This document shows positions 32,011-43,685 of a stretch of DNA of 64,000 nucleotides, piece by piece; within the stretch, counting starts at the first letter, position 1, and every line of letters begins with the position of its first letter. Where the stretch lies: assembly GCF_022865105.1 (NCBI RefSeq), contig NZ_JAKNYM010000001.1, positions 372,001 to 436,000 on the forward strand. Direction: 5' to 3'. The notes under the pieces are model-generated. The model was not told where the DNA came from and ran no database searches. It saw only the letters and a list, made by a program, of their open reading frames with translations. The translations under genes and the position numbers were made by a program. The stretch is from Sphingomicrobium astaxanthinifaciens. GTDB taxonomy: Bacteria > Pseudomonadota > Alphaproteobacteria > Sphingomonadales > Sphingomonadaceae.

Positions 32011-32538
32011 TCACAGCGCGAGGCGGGGCTGCTCGAGCCCGGCCAGCGCGCCCTCTGCGGCGAGCAGCGCCTCCTTGATGGCCAGCCCATAGGCGTAGCC
32101 GCCGAGCTCGCCGTCGGCGCGGATCACGCGGTGGCAGGGGATGAAGACGGCGATCGGGTTGGACCCGTTGGCGGTGCCGACCGCGCGCTCGGCCCCCGGC
32201 TTGCCGAGCGCGGCGGCGATGTCGGCATAGCTGCGCGTCTGCCCCAGCGGGATGCGCTGGAGTTCGGCCCAGATCGCTTGCTGGAAGGGCGTCCCCGCCG
32301 GACGCAGCGGCAGCGGGCTGGCCGCGCCGGGGGTGTCGAGCGCCTTTGCAAGCCGCTCGGCCATGCCCATGTCTTCGCCCGTGTCTTCGGTGGCCATGGC
32401 GCCCTCTTGCCAGCGGTCGGAGCGGTGCGTCCCGTCGCCGAACGAGAGGCCGACCAGCGCGCCGCCGGCGATGCCCCCGACGAAAGCGCCGTGGCGGCAG
32501 TGGCCGGGGACGAGGCGGATCGATTCGGGCGCGGACAT
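32011..32538 (-). CDS. Methylated-DNA-protein cysteine methyltransferase (Ogt type)
   Basis: A 175-residue suicide alkyltransferase that repairs O6-alkylguanine and O4-alkylthymine. The acceptor Cys is in IPCHRVI. The DNA-binding helix-turn-helix QTRSYADIAAALGKPGAERAVGTANGSNP precedes it. There is no Ada-type regulatory domain, so it is the constitutive Ogt form. I start at the ATG at 32538, where sequence of family character begins. It lies next to the photolyase locus, giving two DNA-repair genes within 3 kb. Confidence 0.9.
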   Translation of the reverse strand: MSAPESIRLVPGHCRHGAFVGGIAGGALVGLSFGDGTHRSDRWQEGAMATEDTGEDMGMAERLAKALDTPGAASPLPLRPAGTPFQQAIWAELQRIPLGQTRSYADIAAALGKPGAERAVGTANGSNPIAVFIPCHRVIRADGELGGYAYGLAIKEALLAAEGALAGLEQPRLAL

Positions 32539-32748
32539 GGCGCGAGGATAGCGGGTCGGGGCGCGCGCCGCGACGCGCATTTGCGCGCCTCGTCGCATAA
32601 GCGTGGCCCCACGCCTTGCATCATCGCCCACCCCTTGCTAGGGGCGCGCCAACCCATGCGGGGGCAGCGGCTTTTTCCCTTTGCGGGAATCGCTCGCCTG
32701 CCTCCTTTTAGCATGGAAAATCGATCGCTAACCCGGAGCTTACCCCAG

Positions 32749-33312
32749 GTGGATATTGGCAGCGGCATGAAGGCCAGCTTGGCAGGACGCTATGCGACTG
32801 CACTGTTCGAACTCGCGCGTGACAAGTCGGTGATCGACACCGTCGAGGCGAGCCTCGCCCGTGTGCGCGGCGCGCTGGAACAGGCGCCCAACCTCGGCGC
32901 GATGATCGAATCGCCCGCCGTCGGCCGCGACGATGCGACCCGCGCGATGGGCAAGATCGCCGACGAACTGAAGCTCGACCCGCTGTCGAAGAATTTCCTC
33001 GGCGTGCTGGCCGACAACGGCCGCCTGTCGAAGCTCGGGGATGCCATTCGCGTGTTCGACGCGCTGGTCGCCGCGCACAAGGGCGAGGCCCGCGCCACCG
33101 TGACGAGCGCGCGCCCGCTCACCGACGCGCAGGTCAAGACGCTCGAGGACAAGCTCTCCAAGCGTGCCGGTCTCACCGTCACGCTCGACACCCAGGTCGA
33201 CCCCGCCCTTCTCGGCGGCGTCCGCATCCAGCTCGGCTCCGAGCTGATCGACGCTTCCGTGCAAACCAAGTTGAATTCGCTCGCCGCCAAGATGGCGGGC
33301 ACCGCCCAATAA
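32749..33312 (+). CDS. atpH: ATP synthase F1 delta subunit
   Basis: A 187-residue delta subunit (OSCP equivalent) that joins F1 to the peripheral stalk. The conserved N-terminus [11 protein letters not shown] and the C-terminal [21 protein letters not shown] region with [22 protein letters not shown] are clear. I choose the GTG at 32749, which has GGAG about 11 bases upstream and gives a pre-motif length I associate with sphingomonad homologues; ATG 32767 (181 residues) and ATG 32713 are alternatives. It is the first gene of atpHAGDC; the F0 genes are not in the window, as is normal in alphaproteobacteria. Confidence 0.93.
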   Translation: MDIGSGMKASLAGRYATALFELARDKSVIDTVEASLARVRGALEQAPNLGAMIESPAVGRDDATRAMGKIADELKLDPLSKNFLGVLADNGRLSKLGDAIRVFDALVAAHKGEARATVTSARPLTDAQVKTLEDKLSKRAGLTVTLDTQVDPALLGGVRIQLGSELIDASVQTKLNSLAAKMAGTAQ

Positions 33313-33332
33313 GGCTCGATGAAAGGCTGAAC

Positions 33333-34862
<1,530 letters not shown>

Positions 34863-34872
34863 GGAGTAACTC

Positions 34873-37246
<2,374 letters not shown>

Positions 37247-37250
37247 GACA

Positions 37251-37508
37251 ATGGCGCTGCACTTCGAACTCGTCACGCCGGAACGGCTCGAGCGCTCGGG
37301 CGAGGCCCATATGGTCGTTGTCCCCGGCGTCGAGGGCGACTTCGGCGTGATGGAGGGCCACGCGCCCTTCATGACCACGCTCAAGAACGGCCAGCTCGAG
37401 ATCCACACGAGCGCGGGCGGCGAGCCCGAGCGCGTCACCGTGTCGGGGGGGTTCGCCGAGGTCGGCGCCAACGGACTGACCGTGCTGACGGAGAAGGTCG
37501 AGGGCTAG
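37251..37508 (+). CDS. atpC: ATP synthase F1 epsilon subunit, short form
   Basis: An 85-residue epsilon subunit. It contains the whole N-terminal beta-sandwich domain ([39 protein letters not shown]) and stops there. The C-terminal helical hairpin found in ~130-140-residue epsilons, which inhibits ATP hydrolysis, is absent. The stop is in frame, with no sign of a frameshift or leftover hairpin coding downstream, so this looks like the normal form here. It is the last gene of atpHAGDC; a hairpin follows. Confidence 0.93.
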   Translation: MALHFELVTPERLERSGEAHMVVVPGVEGDFGVMEGHAPFMTTLKNGQLEIHTSAGGEPERVTVSGGFAEVGANGLTVLTEKVEG

Positions 37509-37538
37509 TCCCCCCGCCCTGCCGATCCCATGCGAGGC

Positions 37539-37575
37539 GGCCGCGATCCGAACGGGTCGCGGCCCCTTCGCATTT
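37539..37575 (+). terminator. Hairpin after the atpHAGDC operon
   Basis: A strong stem (GGCCGCGA with TCGCGGCC, extended by three inner pairs) at 37539-37564 lies 30 bases after atpC. The trailing sequence (CCTTCGCATTT) has only a weak U-tract, so termination may be partial or need Rho. Confidence 0.6.
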
Positions 37576-37667
37576 CGCTCCGAAATAGATGCGCATTAGT
37601 CTTTTCTAAAAGTTTGCATGCCATTCACCATTTCCGAAGCTAGACGACTCTCAGTGGGGATCAGGCG

Positions 37668-39179
37668 ATGAATGCGTTCGGTAAGCGAGGAAATGTCGGA
37701 GGCGCGCGCCCGAGTTTCGGGGTGGCCCGCCCGATGAAGGGCGGCCCCGCGCCGGCCCCCAGCGACGACACCGAGAGCGAACAGTTCCCGCCGGTCGACA
37801 AGGCCGAGGCACCCGCGCCCGCCCCCGGCGGCGGCGGGGCGGCGAGCCTGTCGGCGATGGACAAGCTCAACAGCCGCATGAACGACGACCACAAGCCCGA
37901 GGACCGTTCGGAGGGCTTCGAGGCCAGCGTCAACAAGATCAAGGACCAGGTGCTCCCCCGCCTGCTCGAACGCGTCGACCCCGAGGCCGCGGCCACCCTC
38001 GGCAAGGATGAACTGGCGGAGGAATTCCGCCCGATCATCTCGGAGGTCCTCGGCGAACTCAAGATCACCCTCAACCGCCGCGAACAGTTCGCGCTCGAGA
38101 AGGTGCTGGTCGACGAATTGCTCGGCCTCGGCCCGCTCGAGGAGCTGCTCGCGGACCCGGCGGTCTCGGACATCATGGTCAACGGCCCCGAACAGACCTT
38201 CGTCGAACGCAAGGGCAAGCTCGAGCTCGCCAAGATCCAGTTCCGCGACGAGGAGCACCTGTTCCAGATCGCCCAGCGCATCGTCAACCAGGTCGGCCGC
38301 CGCGTCGACCAGACCACCCCGCTGGCCGATGCCCGCTTGAAGGACGGCTCGCGCGTCAACGTGATCATCCCGCCGCTCTCGCTCAAGGGCACGGCGATTT
38401 CCATTCGTAAGTTCTCCGACAAGCCGATCACCATCGACATGATGCGCGGGTTCGGCTCGATGTCGGAGAAAATGGCGACCTGCCTCAAGATCGCCGGCGC
38501 GAGCCGCATGAACATCGTCATCTCGGGCGGTACGGGCTCGGGTAAGACGACCATGCTCAACGCGCTGTCGAAGATGATCGACCCTGGCGAGCGCGTGATC
38601 ACCATCGAAGACGCCGCCGAACTGCGCTTGCAGCAGCCGCACTGGCTGCCGCTGGAAACGCGTCCCGCCAACCTCGAGGGGCAGGGTGCGATCACCATTC
38701 GCGACCTCGTCATCAACGCGCTGCGCATGCGTCCCGACCGCATCATCCTCGGCGAAATTCGTGGGCAGGAATGTTTCGACCTTCTCGCCGCGATGAACAC
38801 CGGCCACGACGGCTCGATGGCGACGCTCCACTCCAACAGCCCGCGCGAATGCCTCGCGCGTATGGAGAACATGGTGATGATGGGCGACATCAAGATCCCG
38901 AAGGATGCGATCTCGCGCCAGATTGCGGATTCGGTCGACCTCATCGTCCAGGTCAAGCGCCTGCGCGACGGCTCGCGCCGGACCACCAATATCACCGAGG
39001 TGATCGGGATGGAGGGCGATGTCATCGTCACGCAGGAACTGTTCAAGTTCGAATATCACGACGAGACGCCCGACGGGAAGATCATCGGCGACTATCGCTC
39101 GATGGGCCTGCGGCCCTACACGATGGAAAAGGCCAAGCAGTTCGGCTTCGACCAGCCTTATCTCGAGGCCTGTCTCTAA
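37668..39179 (+). CDS. CpaF/TadA-family secretion ATPase
   Basis: A 503-residue type II/IV secretion ATPase of the CpaF family. A disordered Pro/Ala/Gly-rich N-terminus (~1-65) precedes the N-terminal domain and the RecA-like ATPase with Walker A GGTGSGKT (287-294), the Asp box, Walker B RIILGEIRGQE and the His box TGHDGSMATLHSNS. CpaF proteins power Tad/Flp pilus assembly. No other cpa/tad/flp gene lies beside it: upstream is the ATP synthase operon, and a strong terminator follows directly. The ATG at 37668 fits a short leader. Confidence 0.9.
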   Translation: MNAFGKRGNVGGARPSFGVARPMKGGPAPAPSDDTESEQFPPVDKAEAPAPAPGGGGAASLSAMDKLNSRMNDDHKPEDRSEGFEASVNKIKDQVLPRLLERVDPEAAATLGKDELAEEFRPIISEVLGELKITLNRREQFALEKVLVDELLGLGPLEELLADPAVSDIMVNGPEQTFVERKGKLELAKIQFRDEEHLFQIAQRIVNQVGRRVDQTTPLADARLKDGSRVNVIIPPLSLKGTAISIRKFSDKPITIDMMRGFGSMSEKMATCLKIAGASRMNIVISGGTGSGKTTMLNALSKMIDPGERVITIEDAAELRLQQPHWLPLETRPANLEGQGAITIRDLVINALRMRPDRIILGEIRGQECFDLLAAMNTGHDGSMATLHSNSPRECLARMENMVMMGDIKIPKDAISRQIADSVDLIVQVKRLRDGSRRTTNITEVIGMEGDVIVTQELFKFEYHDETPDGKIIGDYRSMGLRPYTMEKAKQFGFDQPYLEACL

Positions 39180-39203
39180 TGCCACCGGGACAATCCACAG
39201 GAC

Positions 39204-39241
39204 AAAGGCCGCGCCGACCCGATTGTCGGCGCGGCCTTTTT
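39204..39241 (+). terminator. Rho-independent terminator after cpaF
   Basis: A GC-rich stem (GGCCGCGCCGAC paired with GTCGGCGCGGCC, loop CCGATT) flanked by AAA on the left and TTTTT on the right, 25 bases after the cpaF stop. The symmetry would let it work on both strands. Confidence 0.92.
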
Positions 39242-39324
39242 CGTTGCGCAACGATGTCGGGCGCGCAATCGTTAGCGCTGCGTATCGAATGACACGGACG
39301 GATTGCACAGACAGGGAGATGATC

Positions 39325-40152
39325 ATGCGCATGTTGATTGCCGGGGCCGCCGGCCTCGCCATGCTCGGGCTGGGCGCCTGCAACGGCTATGGCACCGGCG
39401 ACCTCGGCCGCACGCTGGCCGGGGCGGTGCTCGAGGACCTCATCCGGGACGCGGTCGGGATGGAGTTTCGCGATGAGGGCTTCGTCGCGCGCGACCGCTA
39501 TCGCCACCCGGTCGAGACGCTCGCCTTCTTCGGGGTGCAACCCGACGACACGGTCGTCGAGATCTGGCCGGGCGGTGGCTATTATGCGCAGATCCTCGCC
39601 CCCTATCTGGCGCGCGAGGGCACCTATTACGCGGTCGCGAGCGAGCGCGGGCTGACCGGGGTGCGAAACTTCGTTTCGGCGCATCCTGACGCGGTCGGCA
39701 CGGTCAACTATGCCCGCTTCCCCGCCGCCGCGGGCGAGCCGATGGTCCCGGCCGGTTCGGCCGATGTCGTGCTCACCTTCCGCAACGTCCACAATTGGGA
39801 GATGGGCGAGACGCCCTTCGGCGCCGAGGCCTTCGCGCAGATGTATGCCATGCTCAAGCCCGGCGGCACGCTGGGGGTGGTCGAGCATCGCCTCCCCGAG
39901 GACGCCCCCGCCGAGCGCGAGGCGGTCTCGGGCTATATGAAGACCTCGAGCGTGATCGCGATGGCCGAGGCGGCCGGCTTCGAGCTGGTCGAGGCGAGCG
40001 AGATCAACGCCAATCCGAACGACAGCGCCGACTGGCCCGAGGGGGTATGGACGCTGCCCCCGGTGCTGCGGCTGGGCGATACCGACCGCGAGCGCTATCT
40101 CGCGATCGGCGAGAGTGACCGCATGACGCTGAAGTTCCGCAAGCCGAGCTGA
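39325..40152 (+). CDS. Lipoprotein-like class I SAM-methyltransferase-fold protein (COG4798-like)
   Basis: A 275-residue protein with the fold pattern of a class I methyltransferase: motif I is VVEIWPGGGYYAQILAP and the later blocks (DVVLTFRNVHNWE, MLKPGGTLGVVEHR) match motifs II-IV. It nevertheless starts with an export signal ending LGLGAC, a lipobox whose Cys would be lipidated. GGGAG lies six bases before the ATG at 39325; ATGs at 39319 and 39331 are alternatives. An extracytoplasmic methyltransferase would lack SAM, so it may bind another ligand. No partner gene is obvious. Confidence 0.75.
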   Translation: MRMLIAGAAGLAMLGLGACNGYGTGDLGRTLAGAVLEDLIRDAVGMEFRDEGFVARDRYRHPVETLAFFGVQPDDTVVEIWPGGGYYAQILAPYLAREGTYYAVASERGLTGVRNFVSAHPDAVGTVNYARFPAAAGEPMVPAGSADVVLTFRNVHNWEMGETPFGAEAFAQMYAMLKPGGTLGVVEHRLPEDAPAEREAVSGYMKTSSVIAMAEAAGFELVEASEINANPNDSADWPEGVWTLPPVLRLGDTDRERYLAIGESDRMTLKFRKPS

Positions 40153-40155
40153 GCG

Positions 40156-40482
40156 GTGGACCCGGAGGACGCCCGCGCGGCGCTCGAACAGCGCCGCGCC
40201 GCGCTCCTCCACGAGGATCGGGTCGACGAGCAGGCGCGCGCGCCGGTCGAGCTCGACCAGGAAAGCGTCGGGCGCCTGTCGCGGATGGACGCAATGCAGG
40301 TGCAGCAAATGGCCCGGGCGCTCGAACAGCGCCGCAAGGCCGAACGCGCGCGCATCGATGCCGCGCTCGACCGGCTCGCGGCCGGCGAATGGGGCTATTG
40401 CGTGGCCTGCGGCGACGAGATCGCGCGCCCACGACTGGTGCACGACCCGAGCGTGTCGCACTGCATCAAATGCGCGTCCTGA
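40156..40482 (+). CDS. DksA/TraR-type zinc finger protein
   Basis: A 108-residue small DksA-like protein with a helical N-terminal coiled coil (ARALEQRRKAERARIDAALDRL) and a C4 zinc finger (YCVACGDEI ... HCIKCA). Full-length DksA is ~150 residues and has an acidic DxxDxA tip; here the tip region reads RMDAMQVQQMARALE, so its effect on RNA polymerase is uncertain. It starts with GTG three bases after the methyltransferase-like gene, so co-transcription is likely. Confidence 0.85.
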   Translation: MDPEDARAALEQRRAALLHEDRVDEQARAPVELDQESVGRLSRMDAMQVQQMARALEQRRKAERARIDAALDRLAAGEWGYCVACGDEIARPRLVHDPSVSHCIKCAS

Positions 40483-40569
40483 CAAGGAACCCGGAGCCCC
40501 CTTCCCCCATTGTTGCCACGACGGCGTCGGCCAGTGCTAGGTCTGGCGCGCTGAAGGGGTGATTATTGC

Positions 40570-40950
40570 ATGAGTGACGACAAGGTCTCCAACGGAGCGC
40601 GGATCCTCCTGGTGGAGGACAGCCCGGTGGTGTCCCTGAACACCGAGGACGCGTTGCGCGACCACGGCTATTTCGTGGTCGGCCCCGCCTATGACATGGC
40701 CGCCGCGCTCGACCTGTCGAACCGCGAGCAGATCGATGCGGCCATCGTCGACCTCAACATCCGCGGCGAGAAATGCTTCCAGGTGCTCGAGATCCTCGAG
40801 AAGCGCGACGTGCCCTTCATCCTGACCTCGGGCTACGCCGACTGGACGATGCCCGAGCAATGGATCGAACGGCCGCGGCTCCAGAAGCCCTTCGAGCAGG
40901 AGGCGCTGCTCAAGAAGCTGGAAAAGATGATCCGCCAGAAAGCGGGCTGA
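40570..40950 (+). CDS. Single-domain response regulator receiver
   Basis: A 126-residue stand-alone receiver domain. The acidic pocket (VEDSP), the phosphoacceptor Asp61 in VDLNI, the switch Ser/Thr (LTSG, residues 86-87) and Lys106 (QKPF) are intact. There is no output domain, so it probably acts in a phosphorelay or by protein contact, as known for alphaproteobacterial receivers working with HWE-type kinases. No kinase gene is next to it. Its TGA abuts the convergent TauE stop as the palindrome TGATCA. Confidence 0.88.
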   Translation: MSDDKVSNGARILLVEDSPVVSLNTEDALRDHGYFVVGPAYDMAAALDLSNREQIDAAIVDLNIRGEKCFQVLEILEKRDVPFILTSGYADWTMPEQWIERPRLQKPFEQEALLKKLEKMIRQKAG

Positions 40951-41727
40951 TCAGAAGGCCGCGGTGCCCGACTTGTAGAGCATGTAGGCGGCGACCACGA
41001 AGATGAGGCCGGCAAACACGCTGGTGAGCTGCCCCTTGCTCGACAGGTGGCGCGCGATCCGGGTGCCCGCGAGGCTGCCGAGGACGCCGCCGACGACGAA
41101 GATGCCCGCCAGCCCCCAGTCGACGAGCCCGCTGCGCGCATAGTTCAGCGCGGTGGTCAGCCCGAAGGCGGTCACCGCGACGAGGCTCGTGCCGACCGCG
41201 TTGAGCATGGCCATGCGGGTCGAGGCGACGAGCCCCGGGACGATGAGGAAGCCGCCGCCGATGCCGAAGAACCCCGAGAAGACCCCGGTGCCGACCCCAT
41301 AGGCGCCGACCTTGGGCGCGTTGCCGCGGTGGAGGCGGGCCTCGCTGTCGCCGACCGCCTTGCGCCCCTTCAGCATCAGGACGCCCACGAAGATCATGAC
41401 GAGCGCGAAGAGGAACAGCAGCTTTTGGCCGTCGAACGCCTTGCCCGCGCTCGAACCGAGGAACGCGCCGAGGATACCGGCGCCCGCATAGAGCAATCCG
41501 ATCTTCCACTTCACCGTGCCCGCGCGGGCATGGCCGCCGAGACCGAGCGCGGCATTGGCGGCCACCGCCAGCGCGCTCGTGCCGATGGCGACATGCGGTT
41601 CGGAGACGCCGACGAGATAGACCATCAGCGGCACCGCGAGGATCGATCCCCCGCCGCCGATGAGGCCGAGGCTGAAGCCGACGAGCGCGCCCGAAAAGGC
41701 GCCGGTGAAGAGGTAGAGGAGGTCCAT
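40951..41727 (-). CDS. TauE/SafE-family sulfite/sulfur-anion exporter
   Basis: A 258-residue membrane protein with about eight helices in two repeats. Each half has the glycine-rich family signature (GLIGGGGSILAVPLMVY and GFFGIGGGFLIVPG). Family members move sulfite, sulfoacetate or related anions. It is the last gene of a module that starts with the MBL protein and two half-size YeeE-type proteins, five bases after the second of these, so it should export sulfite or thiosulfate made by sulfide or persulfide oxidation. The start is ATG 41727. Confidence 0.88.
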   Translation of the reverse strand: MDLLYLFTGAFSGALVGFSLGLIGGGGSILAVPLMVYLVGVSEPHVAIGTSALAVAANAALGLGGHARAGTVKWKIGLLYAGAGILGAFLGSSAGKAFDGQKLLFLFALVMIFVGVLMLKGRKAVGDSEARLHRGNAPKVGAYGVGTGVFSGFFGIGGGFLIVPGLVASTRMAMLNAVGTSLVAVTAFGLTTALNYARSGLVDWGLAGIFVVGGVLGSLAGTRIARHLSSKGQLTSVFAGLIFVVAAYMLYKSGTAAF

Positions 41728-41732
41728 CAGGG

Positions 41733-42149
41733 CTAGCGGCGCTCGAGCAGGAGGCGATGACCGACCATGCCGACCAGCATGGCGAGGACGAAGCTCGCGA
41801 CCTGGCCGAAATTGACCCCCAGCGAGGCGATCGCGGGCCCCGGGCACAGGCCGCCGAGGCCCCAGCCGATTCCGAACAGCGCGCTGCCGCCCAGCAGCTT
41901 GCGGTCGAGCGTGCGCGTGCCCGGCAGGTGCCAATGCGCATCGGCGAAGGGGTGGGTCATGCCCTTCTGGAGGAACCAGGCGATCGCCATCACGGCGAGC
42001 GCGCCGCCCATGACGAAGGCCAGCGTCGGGTCCCAATTGCCGAACAGGTCGAGAAAGCCGCGCACCCGCGCGGGGTCCATCATCCCCGAGATGGCGAGGC
42101 CGCCGCCGAACAGCGCGCCGGCGACCAGCGTGAGCAGATGTTGACGCAT
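41733..42149 (-). CDS. YeeE/YedE-family half-transporter (DUF6691-like)
   Basis: A 138-residue membrane protein with about four helices. The family motif GLGGLCPGPA (Cys102) is present, corresponding to the C-terminal half of full-length YeeE/TsuA thiosulfate carriers. Its ATG shares one base with the TAA of the upstream half (TAATG), so the two halves should be made together and form one unit. It is probably for thiosulfate or a related sulfur compound. Confidence 0.85.
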   Translation of the reverse strand: MRQHLLTLVAGALFGGGLAISGMMDPARVRGFLDLFGNWDPTLAFVMGGALAVMAIAWFLQKGMTHPFADAHWHLPGTRTLDRKLLGGSALFGIGWGLGGLCPGPAIASLGVNFGQVASFVLAMLVGMVGHRLLLERR

Positions 42150-42595
42150 TACCAGCCCTTTCCGAGCGCGTTCATGACGGCGACGGTGGCGATGCCCGCG
42201 CCCATGAAGGTGAGCGTGGCGCTGATCGAGCGCTGCGACAGGCGGCTCATCCCGCATACGCCGTGCCCCGAGGTACAACCCGAGCCCATGCGGGTCCCGA
42301 AACCGACGCACAGGCCGGCGGCGACGAGCATCCACAGCTCGGGCGGGAAGCGCGCCTCGATGGTGCCGGTCACCAGCTCGACGAGGACCGCGCCGGCGAC
42401 CAGCGCGATGACGAAGGTGACCGCAAGGCTGCGCGGCGGCCCGCTGTCGGCGATGCCGGTCGCGCGCGCGGTCAGCCCGCTCACGCCGGCGATCCGGCCG
42501 ATGCCGAGCAGCATGATGGCGGCGGCGAGCCCGATCATCAGCCCGCCGACCAGCCCCTCGAGGGGCTGGGCATGTTCAAAACCCGGGATGGTCAT
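42149..42595 (-). CDS. YeeE/YedE-family half-transporter (N-terminal half)
   Basis: A 148-residue membrane protein with about four helices. It carries the motif GFGTRMGSGCTSGHGVCGMSR with Cys107 and Cys114, the cysteines that in TsuA-type carriers relay thiosulfate through S-H-S contacts. The start ATG 42595 has AGGGA just upstream; an in-frame TTG lies 15 bases earlier. It follows the MBL gene by 11 bases and is coupled to the second half-transporter. Confidence 0.87.
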   Translation of the reverse strand: MTIPGFEHAQPLEGLVGGLMIGLAAAIMLLGIGRIAGVSGLTARATGIADSGPPRSLAVTFVIALVAGAVLVELVTGTIEARFPPELWMLVAAGLCVGFGTRMGSGCTSGHGVCGMSRLSQRSISATLTFMGAGIATVAVMNALGKGW

Positions 42596-42606
42596 GGTGG
42601 TCCCTG

Positions 42607-43542
42607 TCAAAGCGTGTTGAGGGGAATCTTGATGTAGGACACGCCATTGTCCTCGGGGTCGGGGAGCCGCCCGCCGCGGATGTTGACCTGCACCGAGGGC
42701 ATGATCAGCTCGGGCATGGCGAGGTTCTTGTCACGCGTGGTGCGCATCTCGACAAACTCCTCCTCGGTCACGCCGTCGCGGACGTGGACATTCTCGTCGC
42801 GCTGCTGGCCCACGGTGGTCTCCCACGCATAGTCGTCGCGTCCCGGCGCCTTGTAATCGTGGCACAGGAAAATGCGCGTCTCGCGCGGCAGCTCGAGCAA
42901 GCGGCGGATCGAGCGGTAGAGCTCGCTCGCGCTCCCGCCCGGGAAGTCGGTCCGCGCGGTGCCGAAATCGGGCATGAAGATGGTGTCGCCGACGAAGGCC
43001 GCATCGCCGATGACATAGGCCATGTCGGCGGGGGTGTGACCGGGCACGTGGAGCGCAACCGCCTCGAGCTCGCCGATGGCGAAGCGCTCACCGTCGACGA
43101 ACAGGTGGTCGAACTGCGAGCCGTCGCGTTCGAAATCGGTGCCGGCGTTGAAGATCTTGCCGAACACGTCTTGGACGCGAATGATGTCCTTGCCGATGGC
43201 CAGCTTGCCGCCGAGCTGCTGCTGGAGCCACGGCGCGGCCGAGATATGGTCGGCATGGGCGTGGGTCTCCATCACCCATTGCACCTCGAGCCCCTTCTGC
43301 TCGACATAGTCCTTGATGAGCCCCGCCGAACGGGTCGCGGTGCGTCCCGAGGCGGCGTCATAGTCGAGCACGCTGTCGATGATCGCGGCCTTCTTCGTGG
43401 CGGCGTCGTGGACGACGTAGCTGACGGTGTTGGTGGCCTCGTCGAACAAGCCGGCGATGGTGGGACGGCGCCGCGCGTCGGCGCGGGCCTCCTCGATGAT
43501 CGAGTGCGCGGTATCGAGCGCTTGGTCTGTTGTGGTCTGCAT
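42607..43542 (-). CDS. MBL-fold hydrolase, persulfide dioxygenase-like (Blh/ETHE1 family)
   Basis: A 311-residue metallo-beta-lactamase-fold protein from the ATG at 43542 (323 from ATG 43578). Metal ligands lie in THAHADH, HVPGHTP, GDTIFMPDFG and FLCHDYKAPG. The layout fits the Blh/ETHE1 branch, which oxidises glutathione persulfide to sulfite with Fe. The promoter-like sequence ends so close to the first ATG that the shorter start seems likelier. It heads the MBL-YeeE-YeeE-TauE operon. No BigR-type regulator or rhodanese is adjacent. Confidence 0.87.
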   Translation of the reverse strand: MQTTTDQALDTAHSIIEEARADARRRPTIAGLFDEATNTVSYVVHDAATKKAAIIDSVLDYDAASGRTATRSAGLIKDYVEQKGLEVQWVMETHAHADHISAAPWLQQQLGGKLAIGKDIIRVQDVFGKIFNAGTDFERDGSQFDHLFVDGERFAIGELEAVALHVPGHTPADMAYVIGDAAFVGDTIFMPDFGTARTDFPGGSASELYRSIRRLLELPRETRIFLCHDYKAPGRDDYAWETTVGQQRDENVHVRDGVTEEEFVEMRTTRDKNLAMPELIMPSVQVNIRGGRLPDPEDNGVSYIKIPLNTL

Positions 43543-43578
43543 GGGGCGAGAACGCGGTCCTTGTTCGAGTTTCTCCAT

Positions 43579-43608
43579 GTTACATAGTTACATAGGTGCC
43601 AAGGTCAA
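43579..43608 (-). promoter_or_regulatory. Promoter and direct repeat upstream of the sulfur module
   Basis: On the minus strand TTGACC (43608-43603) and TATGTA (43586-43581) are separated by 16 bases, a plausible -35/-10 pair. The -10 lies within one of two adjacent copies of an 8-base element (GTTACATA on the plus strand, 43579-43586 and 43587-43594), so a repressor binding the repeat would block RNA polymerase. Confidence 0.5.
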
Positions 43609-43626
43609 GCAGTCGCGCGCAATGCG

Positions 43627-43662
43627 AAAAGGCGGCCCGACCGAAGCCGGAGCCGCCTTTTT
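43627..43662 (-). terminator. Terminator downstream of tRNA-Val (bidirectional)
   Basis: A GGCGGC/GCCGCC stem with inner pairing (loop region CCGAAGCC) is followed by TTTT on the minus strand and TTTTT on the plus strand. It lies 24 bases past the 3' end of the tRNA and just upstream of the sulfur-module promoter, insulating the two. Confidence 0.8.
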
Positions 43663-43685
43663 GATGCCCCTAGCGGGGAAGGTCA

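Noticed and set aside
32629-32748. Leader peptide or riboswitch before atpH
   Set aside because: No stable hairpin-terminator pair or conserved riboswitch core could be made out. The in-frame ATG at 32713 probably just lies in the leader.
43579-43594. GTTACATA doublet read as an inverted-repeat ArsR/BigR operator
   Set aside because: The two copies are direct, not inverted, and no BigR-type gene is adjacent, so a specific regulator cannot be named.
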